From assembly GCA_033558025.1 (NCBI GenBank), contig JAUCEF010000001.1, forward strand, positions 372,001-436,000: a stretch of DNA of 64,000 nucleotides, given 5' to 3'. The stretch is from Phytophthora sp. 'mugwort' (Eukaryota; Oomycota; Peronosporomycetes; Peronosporales; Peronosporaceae). Below the pieces are notes generated by a model. It made no database searches. It saw nothing but the letters and a program-made list of their open reading frames with translations, and was not told the origin of the DNA. Of this stretch, positions 43,930 to 55,650 are shown piece after piece; the first letter of the stretch is position 1; each line of letters begins with the position of its first letter. The position numbers were made by a program, and so were the translations under genes.

Positions 43930-46900
43930 GGCTTGGTTAGAGCCTTTGTAAAAATGTCTGCGCACATTTCGCTTATGTACAGTAGTTGATGGTGAACTCG
44001 TTGCGCGACACCTTCTCCTGGACGAAGAAGAACTTTACATTGACGTGTTTGCTCCGGCCGTGGAGAAGAGGATTGTTACATATCTTTATGCAGCTTTAGT
44101 TGTCTTCTAAGATCAACGTGGGTTTAGCGCTGTCGTAGCCTAGTTCTCTTCGTAGTAGCATGAGATATACGAGCTCTTGCTTGCGGTAAGCCAGTGCAAT
44201 GTACTCAGCTTCTGTCGTTGACAGTACGACGGTGTGGTGGCGACTTGAGATCCAACTAATAGGACTATTGCAGAGCTTGGTGTGTAACCACCGATGCAAC
44301 GCCGTGTGTCTTGGCATGCTGCATAGTCTGCGTCCGTGCATGCCATTAGATATTCATCTGACTGTAGGAGCTCCAGATTCTCCACTCCACTTAGAGTGAT
44401 GCCAAAGTCCTTTGTGCCATTGAGGTAGTGCAGACCGTGCTTAACAGCGTTCCGGTGAGGCAGTCCAGGATTATCTAAGTATTGACTGACTTCCCGGATG
44501 AAGTAGGCAAGGTCAGGGCGAGTACCTGTCATCAAGTACATGAAGCTGCCTACGGCTTCTCGGTACGGCTTGTTGGTCATGATGGCCTTAGCTTCATCGT
44601 CGGTAGGACAGTCTGTCGCGCTTATTTTATTTGCGATGGGGAGTGCTCTTCGGGTAGCTGTCTAGCATCGAGAATCTGTCAAGCACTTTGGTGGCATAGC
44701 TCTTCTGGTGTATGAAGATAGAGCGATTTGCGCGGTTCCGTTCAATGATCCAGCCAAGGTGGTAGGATACTCCCCCTAATCGGCCATGTGGAACTCGGAA
44801 CTCAGGGCCGATTTGACCCTTGCAACGACTTGTTTGGACGGGGAGATGATCAATAGGTCATCGATGTAGACCGAGATGTAACATGTGCGTTGAATATAGA
44901 CTTAAAGAACACGTAACGGTCCTTGACAAGGCGAGTGAAGCCGAGACTTTCGAGGTACTTAGCAAAGGTATGATACCAGACACGAGGCGCTTGTTTGAGA
45001 CCATAGAGGCTCTTACCAAGACGGCACACCATGTCGGGGTGGTTCTTTAAGGTGAATCCCTCAGGCGGTTCCGTGAAGATTTCTACGTCTAGTGAACCGT
45101 TGAGGAAAGCTGCCTTTACGTCCATCTGTTCAACCCTCATAGTCAAGGATGGCTGCGTGAGCAGCAGTCGAAGAACTTCCATTCGTACGACAGGAGAGAA
45201 GATTTCTGCGTAGTCAATGCCATACTTTTGTTGAAACCTTTAATGGCAGATGAGCTTTAAAGTGGACAACGCTACCAGTTTCATCACGCCTATGCACGAA
45301 AACCCATCGACACTGGGCACCTTGCGGCTGTGCGGTCGCGGTACCAGTGTCCACGTTCGGTTTTCCATGAGTGATGCACTCTCGAAGAGAGCAGCAGCAT
45401 GCCAGTCAGATGCATAGTGGGATTGCATAGCGTTCTTGTATGTCTTAGGGTCGGGATCATAGCGAGCAGCTAAGAGACTAACGATGGTATTGTGCCGGGT
45501 ATGTTCCTCTTCCAAGTCAAGGAGCTCATTGAGCAGTAGAGCTTTAGAGTAGACTACACGAGCGTCTTCGGTTTTGACCTTCTTAGTGGAAGTGGTACAC
45601 ACGTCAACACCAGTGTCCATCAGAAAAGCTTGGTTCCGCTTAAGAAGCCCACTCAGGGATGGCAGGAGTTCTTTGCGAACAGGCAAGGATGTGCGCAGCG
45701 GATTGGGGGTGGCCCGTTCAAGGAAAGTCAGTCTTGGGAACGTGTCTTCTTTGAACGTGACATCTCGGCTGTAAATGATTCTATTTTCCATCGTGCTGAG
45801 AAGGCGATAGCCTTTTTTGTTATGTGGAAAGCCGACAAACATGCACAGTTTAGCGCGTGACTCAAGTTTGTTGCGGTGCGGCTGTGGTGTAAGTGCAAAC
45901 GCTGCACAACCGAAAACCTTGATGTACGCGAAAGATGGCTTCCTGCCATGCCAAAGCGTGGGGGTGAGCCCATCAGGGAGCACACTGCTGGTAGTCACGT
46001 TAATGAGGTGCGTAACATACTGGCAGCACTCTCCCCAAAGCTGGCGAGGTAGGTCACCATCAATGAGTAGAGCATGCACGCGCTCGAGGATGGTACGCAT
46101 CTGGCGTTCCGCAACATCATTTTGTTGGGCGTATACGAATTCGTAAACTGGGCATGGGTGCCGTATTGATCAAAAACGTTCTTGCCTAGTTTTTCGTACA
46201 CGTTTTCGTTGTCGCTCTGTAGCCGCTGAACGTCAGGATCATACTGATTGAATTGGATTTCCAGTGCGCCAACCTCAGTGTTGAAACGTTTTTGGCCGCA
46301 TTACGGAACTGCTCAAAACAGTCATACAAGTCCGACTTCCGCGCAACCACATATAGGTGCATGAAGCGCGAGTAGTCGTCGATGAACGTAATGAAATAGT
46401 GAGCTCCACTCAACCTGGGATAGGGCAAAGGACCATTGATATCAGAATGAAGCTTTTCAAGAGAGCTTTAGAGAGACCGACATTTCTATTGAAAGGAGTA
46501 CGGTGAGCTTTAGATGGAGATGGGCAGAAGTGTTTGGGGATCGCTGATGCTTAAGAGAACGCCAGTTCCGGAGCCGCTTGGATCCTAAACATGGTCTGCA
46601 TCACACGAAAGTTAGGGTGACCGAGACGTTTGTGCCATAATAAGACATTTGGATCCATACCTGGCTGAGCCACAAGGGCGTTGGCGGGTTTATCTTCCGC
46701 AGGAGTCGAGGCCATGAGTGCGCTGAATGGCGTCTTGAGAGTCGTCTTGGCCATGAGCTGGAACAGGTCCATGTTGGCGGCGAACTCCATGGAGCTTGAA
46801 ATCCTTACCCACGAAGAAGGTGCAGCGCGAACGACTGAACACGAGGCGAATGCCCATTTTCAGGACTTGAGCGATGGACAGAAGATTGAAATTCATGTCC

Positions 46901-48575
46901 GGCACGTAGATTACCTCGCGGAATTCCAGTAGGCGCTTCATGCCGTTGGTGTCGGACACTTCAAGAAGGACATCTCCAATGCCGCGAATGGGTAGCTCCT
47001 TCATGCCGCCGACCATGCTGGCATCGGCGTACGGCCTGATCTCCTTGAACCAGGATTCCTGTTAGGCAGCATGGCGAGTACAGCCGGAGTCAACCGTCCA
47101 TGTAGGGTCATGGGGGTCGGAGCTCGTGGTTGAAAGGCCAATGTCTGGTATGGTGATAGTGGCGTAGGCGAGGAGGCCGGCTTCACGACCACGTCAGCCA
47201 AACTGGCACTGGAGGTCGTTAAAGTTGACCGAGTTACCAAAACGGTCGTAGATATCTGGGGCATTAGACCCGTCATCGTTGCGTTGGCCATGGCGCTGGC
47301 GATCGTCCGAGCGTTGGGTGCGCTGATGCTTGGCCGGGAAAGGGATGTGGTCATCAGGAAGCCTGCGGTCGATGACGATGAAGTTGGCCGGGAGGACCGT
47401 GCCTTTCTTCACTGTCCCAGTGCGCAAGTGTTTCGGCAGCACACAACAGTCACGAATGCCGTGGTTCGGGCGTTGACAGTAGGTGCAGCTTGGACCAGAC
47501 CAAGTGCGGCGCGGGGCATCACAACCGTGAGGCGCATTGGAGATCACTTAAAGTGCCTTCTCGCCGTCCGTCATAGACGACTCCGGATTGCCCTTCGCAC
47601 GGATATACTTGCGCTTGACGTAGTCATCCATCACCTTCCGTTCGATGTTAGTCCTGCGGTCGGTATACGGGATGAACTTCTTGCTGCCCTTCCAGATGCC
47701 CAGGTCGGGTTTCCAGGTGCTGGGCATGGCATGGTACAGGTAGAGCGACGTTCGTTCGTCGATCATGACGATACAAGTAGCTTCCGCGGCATTCTTGAGC
47801 GCACGCTCAAACGTCAGGAAGAACTCCATGAGGTCGGTGCCTTCCTCGTACTTGATCGTCATCAGGTAGTGATTCATGTATTAGGGACCCCCGGGCGCTG
47901 TTGAGCTTTCGTAGCGATCGCACAGCTTTTGGTAGACGAGAAGTGCATGCGCGTCGTTGATCGTGGAGATCAGAAACGACCTCGTTTTGCGCTCCATTCA
48001 GCGCCTTTCCCGTGCGCTCGGCTTGCGAGCAGCACGCTTCCTAACCGCTCTGAGCTTGGCTTGAGCTTTCTTAGCCTGTGTGCTGAGGCAATGCTCGGCG
48101 CCTTTCTTTATCCTTCTTGGATCCCAAGAAGGATATCACCACCGGAGGGGCTTTGGAGGACGGCTTCGTCAGCTACGCACCCACCCTCGGACGAGTTGCC
48201 GTAGGATGAGTCGGAGGGATCCTCGGAAGATGAGCCATTAGCCTTCGATTTGACAACGTCATCAGGGCCGGCGTCGTCGTTGGGGCTGTCGCCTGAAGGC
48301 TGCGTACCCGTGTCGTAGAGCAGGATGTCCGACAAGGAGGGCGAGGGTGGGTTGGATGACTTGGGCATGGGCGGGTGGGGATCTTCTCCGTCGGAGTTGT
48401 CAGCCGAGAAGTCGGAGTCGCCGTCGAAATCTTCTTCGTCGATGAACCCGAGGTGTCCTTGGCCATCGGGCGCAGCACGAACGCGCGCATTCCAAACGGG
48501 GAAGTTGGAGCCGCTCAGGCGAGGGAAATCTTCACCGGTTCTCCCGAACGTGGGGCTTATAACCTGTCGAGGCAT
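43930..48575 (-). pseudogene. copia gag-pol polyprotein, broken
   Basis: In order on the minus strand. Gag (48575-48108, then 47877-47548) has YHAMPSTWKPDLGIWKGSKK. A zinc knuckle near 47480 reads CTYCQRPNHGIRDC. A protease-like TWTVDSGCTRHAA sits near 47090, with a TAA right after. Next is a pre-integrase block LLWHKRLGHPNFRVMQTM (46650). Integrase shows FITFIDDYSRFMHLYVVARK (46400) and QLWGECCQYVTHLINVTTSS (46040). Reverse transcriptase shows VEQMDVKAAFLNGSLDVEIF (45130) and YIDDLLI (44860). RNase H reads VLSTTEAEYIALAYRKQELV (44220). The end HVNVKFFFVQEKV, then ADIFTKALTKPSF, falls near 43950. Many stops and shifts separate these. All catalytic motifs are recognisable, so it was an autonomous element. 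Confidence 0.9.
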
Positions 48576-48781
48576 CTCGACACAGAGCAGAATAGGAACG
48601 GGGGACTTGGCAAAGCAAGGAAGGGCAAAGTGATATTAAGTTAGGAGCTTGAGCAGAGCTCAGAGAGAGCACACGTTGAGGCCTAGCGACCACCAATCTC
48701 AAACGTATCAAATCTAGACATTTTAGAACTTATCTTAAATTGTAGGTTGGTGGTGTGTAAGTGGTGTGCAAGTGACCAACA
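48565..48781 (-). repeat. copia 5' LTR (217 bp)
   Basis: Pairs with 42061-42294. Read on the minus strand it starts TGTTGGTCACTTGCACACC and ends TGCCTCGACA, directly before the primer-site-like GGTTATAAGCC. The first gag ATG at 48575 lies within its last ten bases. Confidence 0.85.
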
Positions 48782-51376
48782 TTCACAGTCAGCAATCTTC
48801 ATCGCATTTTTATCGAGAGGGTCATCGGGGCATATCCCAGCTGCAGCTCGCCAATACGGAAGGCAACTTTCTTTCAATGGGTAGGATCTTTGCTTCTCTG
48901 AGTGTTTTTTTCTGTTGGCGATCCGAAACAATGTGATGCGCTTCCAGGAAGCTCTGAATCAACCGAGGCGTGATTTTGTCAATGATCAAAGCAACTATTG
49001 TCTGGAGTTGTATGCTTATGTGTTGTCACGAATTATTTTCTTCGCCACTTGCAGCACCTGCAAGTTCGAACTTCACACCCAACTTCCGTAGACGAGCAAA
49101 AGCTTCCTGCAGCAGTACATACAGTCACATCAGACAGGCCTTCCTTGTCCACTGACAACCTTCGTGCTAACACGATGTCTTCCACCTTGTCCATGGATGG
49201 ATACAGCTACAGTACACCGTTAGGCACCTCAGCTCCGATTCCATTGCGGCCACCAGTCCACGGCCTTTGCCAGCTTTGCTGCGCGAATAACAGAGCTCTC
49301 AATTGAACAGCCGCCTAATAACGATTATTTTGCGCGCGCGCTTTTGACTGTCTTGCTGTTGGTGGATGGTCGATACATCGGAGTCAGGAGGTCGTAAGAT
49401 TTTGGTTCAATATCGCCAACTTTCCAGAGAATCACGAAAAAAAACTAGTCTTTCCCACATTACGTCGATGTCTGCGCCGTTATCTACCCGCAGAACGCTG
49501 TTATCAGCATAAAAAGGTACAGCAAGAATCGCGCTGCCTTAAGCTTTTCATTGTGGGTGCTCCGGTCTCTTACGTGTTTGTCTAGCTAAAACAGGTCAAT
49601 TTACACGAATTGCCTATAATTGATGGGACAGAGAACCAATAACGCGCTTGTGAAAGAGGTGCAGCACCTTTTGAGGATATTTATCAGCAGTGCCACCAAA
49701 ATCGAGGCTAATTTGCAGAACTGCCCACACAATCATGTGATTGGTTAAGAATCTGGTCGCTTCAACGTGTAACAGCCCGGGCAACGTATACCTCCAGCAG
49801 TCCGCCCAGTTCTGTCTTAGAGTGATGACGTCTTAGCTAGGCCAATCCAGTGCAACTGCATGATTTTTTCTCCAGTTCAGCAGAGCATGCCAGCGTTTTT
49901 CTAAGTGATGTAGCTCTCAGTGATCGGAAATCTATCAAACAGATCTCTTCGCCTGGAAATAAAAAAGTGGGCATGTGGAGGTGCAAACTGCGCGTACGCT
50001 ATGGTGCGCCGGGGTGAGAACAAGAAGGTCACAACTGAGGATTGACCATAAGTCGAGAGAGGCACAATAGGTTAATCGTGATTATCATCTGTCGGTACCG
50101 TTGAAGTTGAAGCATCTTTCGCCCGAAAGCTCGCGCGCTTGAATATTGCCACGTTTTTTAATTAAAAAGCAAATATTTGCAGTATGTATTTATATGCTGC
50201 AGATATAACATTGTGCCAGTAACAACACCACAACACTACGGTAAACCACAAGACCCGACATGAAGTCTCGCAGCATCTTCCTCGGACTAACTGCACGCGC
50301 GATATATCCGACGTTACCAACTTGCTAAGTCTCCCGATCATCTTCTTCTACGGACACTCAGACGACTACACCACAAAAAAAAACGTGACTTTGGGGAGGG
50401 CTAACGCTGAATGCCGTATCACATTCATTCTTGCGATAGAACGTGTTGTTCCAGTCGCACAAATGCTGCTTGTAAATAAGGCGGTCTGGCCCACAAGTCA
50501 ATCTTTGACGACGGCAACATCTTTTTATCGACTCACAAGGCGGCACCAACTCTCGTGCCGGGATCAAGGGAATGGACGGCCACCATACATCAGCTTGGCT
50601 GGTATTCAGAACCGGACGACGGTGACGCACTTGCGGCCGATGGGGCATACAAAACTACATCGATACGAAGGACAAGACCATGGGTCTACCGCAATATTTA
50701 ACAAAACCAGTTGTTTGCAAGAATCGGGTAAATGTAGGGTCTTGGAACTAGCATCGCAAGATCAGCACGGTGCGTCACGGTGTCCGCAGTCGCCAGAAGC
50801 AGCTCTCCATGCGAATTCAAGGTGCGCAGACCGAACAAGTCGGACGTTTACTCAAATATTGATCGTAGTTTACTTGTTTTTAAATGATGTTTTATCATTT
50901 TTTGTTTTTAAGGACCACACGTGTTAGCAGCTTATTCAGGTGAACTAAGGGCACGGCCTAACTATCAAATGTGACCACGATATCTGTACCTGTTATGGTA
51001 TGAACCCAGCACACAAGACGGGAAGTTATCAGTCGTACCGCGTTCGTCCAGCGTGCGAAAAAAAAAACATAAATCGCCCGTGTCCTTCAGTCGACGAAGT
51101 GATGTCCGCTCAAGTCTCGTCCACGGAGTCACCTCCACGTATTGCGACAGCTGTCATGGCGTGATATCTCCAAAGCGGCGATGTGAAGAAGTAGGCGGGC
51201 TAGAACTTGAAAAAATTGGGATTGCTGCATCACCCGCGCATGGTTGGACGGCTGTAAAAAATATCATGTTAAAACTTCGAAAAAGTCGTTTTAGTGCAAG
51301 CATCTCCAACATCTACCTGAGCTCAGCATTTTCAGTCACCAGCAAGCAACAGCGAAATGTCCACCCATTTTCTGCC
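48782..51376. other. No recognisable gene
   Basis: Open frames are short, apart from a 201-codon plus-strand frame at 50322-50927, which begins at a non-ATG codon and has no recognisable domain. 48790-48931 on the minus strand (FRIANRKKHSEKQRSYPLKE) may be a fragment of an unknown repeat. No LTR, inverted repeat or intact gene was seen. Confidence 0.5.
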
Positions 51377-52171
51377 TTACTCTGTTTCCACCGCAGCAGC
51401 CCACCCCAGCGACGCCAGCAACTTAATTTGCGCCGCCAGATAGAATGCCGTCGCGGTACTAATCGGTTTGTCGCTCCGTCGAAAATCGTCTGGGATCTTC
51501 TCATCCACCAAAAAGGATGTGGCATGTTCCACTGAGATCGTCTCCGACTCGTAGTCTCCCATTCCAATCAGCAGTAACGCCGACTCGCCATATGCCGCTG
51601 CTTGTCCTTTAATCGGCAGTGCATACTCCGGGTTCTCCTTCTTACACTGGGCCTCTCTCTCTCGTCTATCCGCCGCCATTACGTGTTTATCCAACTTGCC
51701 GCCCTTACTTTTGGCGAATAAACTGTCCGCCAACGTGGCGTTAATTTGTGCAGGGTCTCTCTTAAAGTACGTGTCGTCGTGCACCAGCGACGCATCGTGC
51801 TCGATGAAGCCGTGGATGCTCAAGTCCGCGAGTGTCAGTTGCGGCGGCAGCGGGCGCGTGAGGCGCTCAGCCAACGTCTCATCGACGTTGAAGACGTCTA
51901 CGATGGCGGCTCGTATCATCTGCGGGGTCAACGACTTGCCGTCACGAGGGAGGTAGCCGTGATTCGCTAGGGAGTTGAGGGCTGGGCACGGACTGCGATG
52001 ATTTGGGGCAGCGTTGGGAGGAGGGAACCCGGAGACATCGGAGCCCGAGGGACGGAAGTAGAAGTGATCATTAGCACCAGCTGATGCGGACATAGATCGC
52101 AGGTTGGCGGAAGGGCGGACGCAGCACGCGCGAGAGAACATGAGCAGCAACAGCAGCCACGGCGTCACCAT
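51377..52171 (-). CDS. Secreted unspecific-peroxygenase-like haem-thiolate peroxidase (264 aa)
   Basis: An intact single-exon frame. The N-terminus MVTPWLLLLLMFSRACCV is a signal peptide with a strong hydrophobic core, so secretion is likely. Then RSPCPALNSLANHGYLPRDG holds the P-C-P motif, whose Cys is the haem thiolate ligand. IHGFIEHDASLVHDD holds the E-H-D motif, with Glu as acid-base catalyst and His-Asp near the haem propionate and magnesium. This matches the chloroperoxidase/UPO (Peroxidase_2) family, short type, of about 230-270 aa. LTPQMIRAAIVDVFNVDETL is the conserved helix between them. Such enzymes oxygenate aromatic and aliphatic compounds using peroxide, and oomycetes have several. 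The C-terminal helix FYLAAQIKLLASLGWAAA is also typical. Substrate is unknown. Confidence 0.9.
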   Translation of the reverse strand: MVTPWLLLLLMFSRACCVRPSANLRSMSASAGANDHFYFRPSGSDVSGFPPPNAAPNHRSPCPALNSLANHGYLPRDGKSLTPQMIRAAIVDVFNVDETLAERLTRPLPPQLTLADLSIHGFIEHDASLVHDDTYFKRDPAQINATLADSLFAKSKGGKLDKHVMAADRREREAQCKKENPEYALPIKGQAAAYGESALLLIGMGDYESETISVEHATSFLVDEKIPDDFRRSDKPISTATAFYLAAQIKLLASLGWAAAVETE

Positions 52172-52685
52172 AATGAGGAAGATCTTTAACCGAATAGATA
52201 TGCTGTGTAATATACATCAAGTTGAAGTGACACTCCACAGAACCACAAAAATGCGAGATGCCTCGAAAATAACTATTTTTAAATCCTTACTGTTTTATCC
52301 TGGATAGGTTCGCGCTTATTACCAAGCTCAACATTAGTACTAAGCACTACTTAATAAAAAATATGACAGAATAATATTGTCATATTTTTAAGTGAATGTC
52401 ATGTACGCAGCTGGCTCGGCCCACACGAAAACGCCAAGAATGCTGAGACGTAGCAAGGAATACAAACAATTTATTTTTGCACGCATTTTAACGGGTGAAT
52501 CACCCACATAATGTAAAGACTTCGACGTCGGCTTATGCCGTAGAGGTGTGTCAGTGAAAAATTTCAGTAACAAATTTCTTGCTGCAACAATCTGAATGTG
52601 GTATGAATGTTGACTGAGGTTACGTTCACAGACGCAGTACCGTGGAACTTGGTCGTCTGCGACTTACGCTGGGAATACGATATTT

Positions 52686-53699
52686 TTATTTTTTGGTAAT
52701 TAGGAAGCGTACATGTACATGTGAATGCAGAGCGGCGAGGGTATTTGAATAGAGCAGACAGAGCAGTTGCCTGGCGCTGCGTGCAGTTATCCGGTTTCGC
52801 GTTTTTTTGTCTGGTTCAATGCTCACGGGAATGTCAATGTCGTCCTTAGCGGCAGGAGGAAGGATGGCGGTGTGACCCGATGAAGCTGTTGCCGCCTGCG
52901 AGGCTCCCGAGGTGGTGGCGGTCAATACAGTACTCGTCTCCGAGGTGGAAGTTCCTTCTGAGGGGTTGGCAGCGGTATCTGTCGAGCTTCCCTGATTTTG
53001 GTCGAGGGGGGGGGGGGGTCTTGAACGATGCGGCCTTCGAATTCAAGGTCTTGAAATTGGGGGTAAACTGGCAGCATTCGTTCCGGTACACTAACGGTTT
53101 CATAAAGTGCTCGATTTTCAGTTTCTGTCCACAGAGAGGCATGTTGTGGGTGGCATCGTCGGAGACCCAGATCGTGCCTGTCATGAGGTCCTTGTCAACG
53201 GTGTAGCGGCAGGTGTCATATTTATCTTCGTATTTCTGGCAGTAGGAAAGGCAGAGTGAATAATAGTAAACACGTGTTAATGTGAGGAGGCGAGTAAAAC
53301 GTACCGCTTTAAGGATTTCGGCTGACTCGGGGGCGAAGAGATACGTGAGGTGGGTGCGGATTAAGCGGCGTCCATTGCTAACGACATGCTCGCTGCTCCA
53401 AATGAGCCTCTAGTAGATGAAAATGCCGTCCGTGTTTTGTGGGTACTCGGCCACATATGCAGTAAAAGCTGTGAAAGGAAAGCGGATTTAATTTTACATG
53501 AAGTAGACGAGATAGTGGCGGAAGCTGGAGCACCTTGTTTTGTAGGAATCGGACGTGGCGGACGGTCTTTGTGGCCTTCTTCACGCTGCTGAAGACGGGA
53601 TTTGTAGTCATTGGGGATCGGAATGCCATCGATTTCCATAATGTTTCGTGTGGAGCTACTGAGTTCTGCTTGATCGAGCGCCGATTGAGTTGTGAACAA
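52686..53699 (-). pseudogene. Unrecognised gene with two introns, damaged
   Basis: Minus strand from the ATG at 53699: MFTTQSALDQAELSSSTRNI, with PIPNDYKSRLQQREEGHKDR. An intron (donor GTGCTCC near 53531, acceptor TTTCACAG) would lead in frame to FTAYVAEYPQNTDGIFIY, a TAG, then RLIWSSEHVVSNGRRLIRTH and LTYLFAPESAEILKA. A second intron (GTACGTTTTACTC to CTGCCAG) leads to KYEDKYDTCRYTVDKDLMTG, IWVSDDATHNMPLCGQKL and KPLVYRNECCQFTPNF. A run of 13 G on the plus strand (53006-53018) then shifts the frame; the continuing frame is Ser/Thr-rich (GTSTSETSTVLTATTSGASQ) to 52686. I do not recognise the family. The stop and shift suggest a pseudogene, though the homopolymer could be a sequencing error. 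Confidence 0.45.
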
Positions 53700-53941
53700 G
53701 TGAATCAGGTAGGAAGGAGGCGATCAACGGGCTTCTAGAAAAATTAACAACTTTTCTGTGTGGGAAACGCCTAACGTTCTAATCAATTCCTATCAAAAGC
53801 TGGTCGGAAATCGATTATAGGACAGTTAGGCGGATGCGTTGGTACGAAGAATATCTATTAAAGTTGACGGACGGTGCATGTAATCGGTGCGCATCTGTTT
53901 TGTTGGAGTGATAATTAGGTAAAAGCAATACCTTACTTTGT

Positions 53942-55650
53942 TCAATCGACACCGTCGTGATTGTGGGGATGCCAATAGCCATCTCTTCCAATATCCATAC
54001 GCCGTTTTGTTGTGTCCGGATTGAGTATCAACTGTTTGAGCATATTCGTTTTGAAGGCGGGGGACAGCAGAAGACAGCATAAAAGACGTGCAAGTCTCAC
54101 ACGGGAGGTTCCAACATAAAGGTGGTCTATCAACCATTTCGGTGACCCGGGGGAACCTTCTAGGTATAGTAAAACTCGTCGGAGCGTAGCTTCTTGAGCT
54201 TTCCAAAAGGTCATTACTAGTGCTAGCTCCACCGCAAGTTGCGAGTATTTTAACTCGATGGGTTTTGGCTTGTGTGTCTTGGTCAACTTGACACACTACT
54301 TGGTCTGGTTGTTCGCACTAACACCAATTGGAATGATGTTGCTACGTTTCTCGGTTATACGACCTTCCATATCCGTCTTCCAGCTACTTTCCAAATTGTT
54401 TCCAGGCGGCCATGTTGTGGCTGAAACTATATCTACTGCATGTGTTATCAATTGTACGTTTATGAAGTCTGGTGCACACGGAAGATAACAACAGAACCAG
54501 ACTGAGGAGAACTTTTTTCAGTTGCTGGAGAATGCGCTCGGTATCGTTCATATCGTCCCAGGCCAGCGACACAAGCTCACACATAGTCCCGTTTGCAACT
54601 CCCCATTCAAAATTCCCGTTACCATTATTGAGAACTTGAGCGCGACCACCTTGCACAAAATAACCGAATAAGGTCGGGTAGTGTGTCGGGATGTACAAAA
54701 GCTCTAGTAATTCTTGTGATGCGTCCGAAATTTATTTTCTCCACCTTATGACAACCGTGTCCGTACGAAAAGCTAGCAATCGAGCTGCACATGCTGTCAA
54801 AGCGGCCTTATCAGTGTTGCTGGTAACTAAAATGGTTGAGTCGTCCATCCATGCGGGATCGCGCTCGACTTTTTCAGGTGTTAGTTCACAAGTGATCGCG
54901 CCAACATATCATCGTCCAGGAGCTGAAGCACTTCTGGATTGGAGCTACCTGGATATGTAGGTGGGAGCTTCCGAAAGGTTTCCAAAATCTTTTGCTGCAC
55001 AGGGCAGCTGTGCGCCCTTTGTTGTGAGTTGAGTGAGAATATTCGGAAGCGCCTGAAAATATATCTGGCCTGGATGAGAATGGCGTTCGCGTTCAACTTG
55101 TACATTGTCCTGCATAGTGGCTTACCCATGAGCGCCTCTCCTGTAAGAAACCCCGGCCTATAGATAAAATAAAACCAGTCAACGTGTTTGACCTCGGGTT
55201 GGAGCAAATAATAGAAGGTTCATGAAACCTACCCACAGAATAGATTTCCCTCCAAATGGCACATCGGGATTGTAGATAAGACGTAATGATGTTCATCTTT
55301 ACAGAAAATTCGCTTCCAAGCATCGAAACTTCGTCCGTTACAATAAGGCCCACAGAATTATCAAAAAGCACCCGCAGTTGAGCAAGTTTAGCTGGTGAAA
55401 TATGATCTCCATCACGACCGATCTTAAAAGCGGCATGGCATGTCAGCCCACCCGGAAACTGGTTTGCAGCAGCTCCAGCGGGGCATGTTATTATGGCTTC
55501 AGTCCTCTTTAAGCAATTCATCACGAAGCTTTTGAATGATCAATGCTTTTCACGTTCCAGCACCTCCATGCATTAGCGAAAGGGTTTGGACGTGAGTAGG
55601 CTTGTCCAAGTGACGTAAAATCCAATTAATTATTGCTTGTTGCTCAGGTG
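53942..55650 (-). pseudogene. Helitron PIF1-like helicase domain, broken
   Basis: Pieces in order: ASPEQQAIINWILRHLDKP, then GGAGT-stop-KA at about 55535-55560, an eroded Walker A (family GGAGTGKS). Next PAGAAANQFPGGLTCHAAFK, then VGLIVTDEVSMLGSEF, an intact Walker B. Later GGRAQVLNNGNGNFEWGVAN then GTMCELVSL (about 54640-54560). Finally FWKAQEATLRRVLLYLEGSP and WLIDHLYVGTSRVR near 54100, the helicase C-terminal motifs. The TGA in Walker A alone would abolish activity. Confidence 0.85.

Larger units (their letters stand above)
42061..48781 (-). mobile_element. Ty1/copia retrotransposon, minus strand, with nested insertion
   Basis: Two LTRs bound it: 42061-42294 (3' LTR) and 48565-48781 (5' LTR), both ending TGTTGAGG or TGTCGAGG on one side and CCAACA on the other in plus orientation, and clearly similar throughout. 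Next to the 3' LTR, 42295-42315 read on the minus strand is ACAGGGGGAGTGTGAA, a polypurine tract. Next to the 5' LTR, GGTTATAAGCCC resembles a tRNA-Met-type primer site. The order on the minus strand is gag, protease, integrase, reverse transcriptase, RNase H, as in Ty1/copia. Flanking five bases (CGTTT and TTCAC) do not match, so the target duplication is not clear. The block at about 42400-43880 is foreign. Confidence 0.85.

Noticed and set aside
50322..50927. 201-codon plus-strand frame, possible secreted protein with an upstream ATG at 50261
   Set aside because: The upstream ATG frame stops after 22 codons, and the long frame has no ATG at its start and no effector-type motif.
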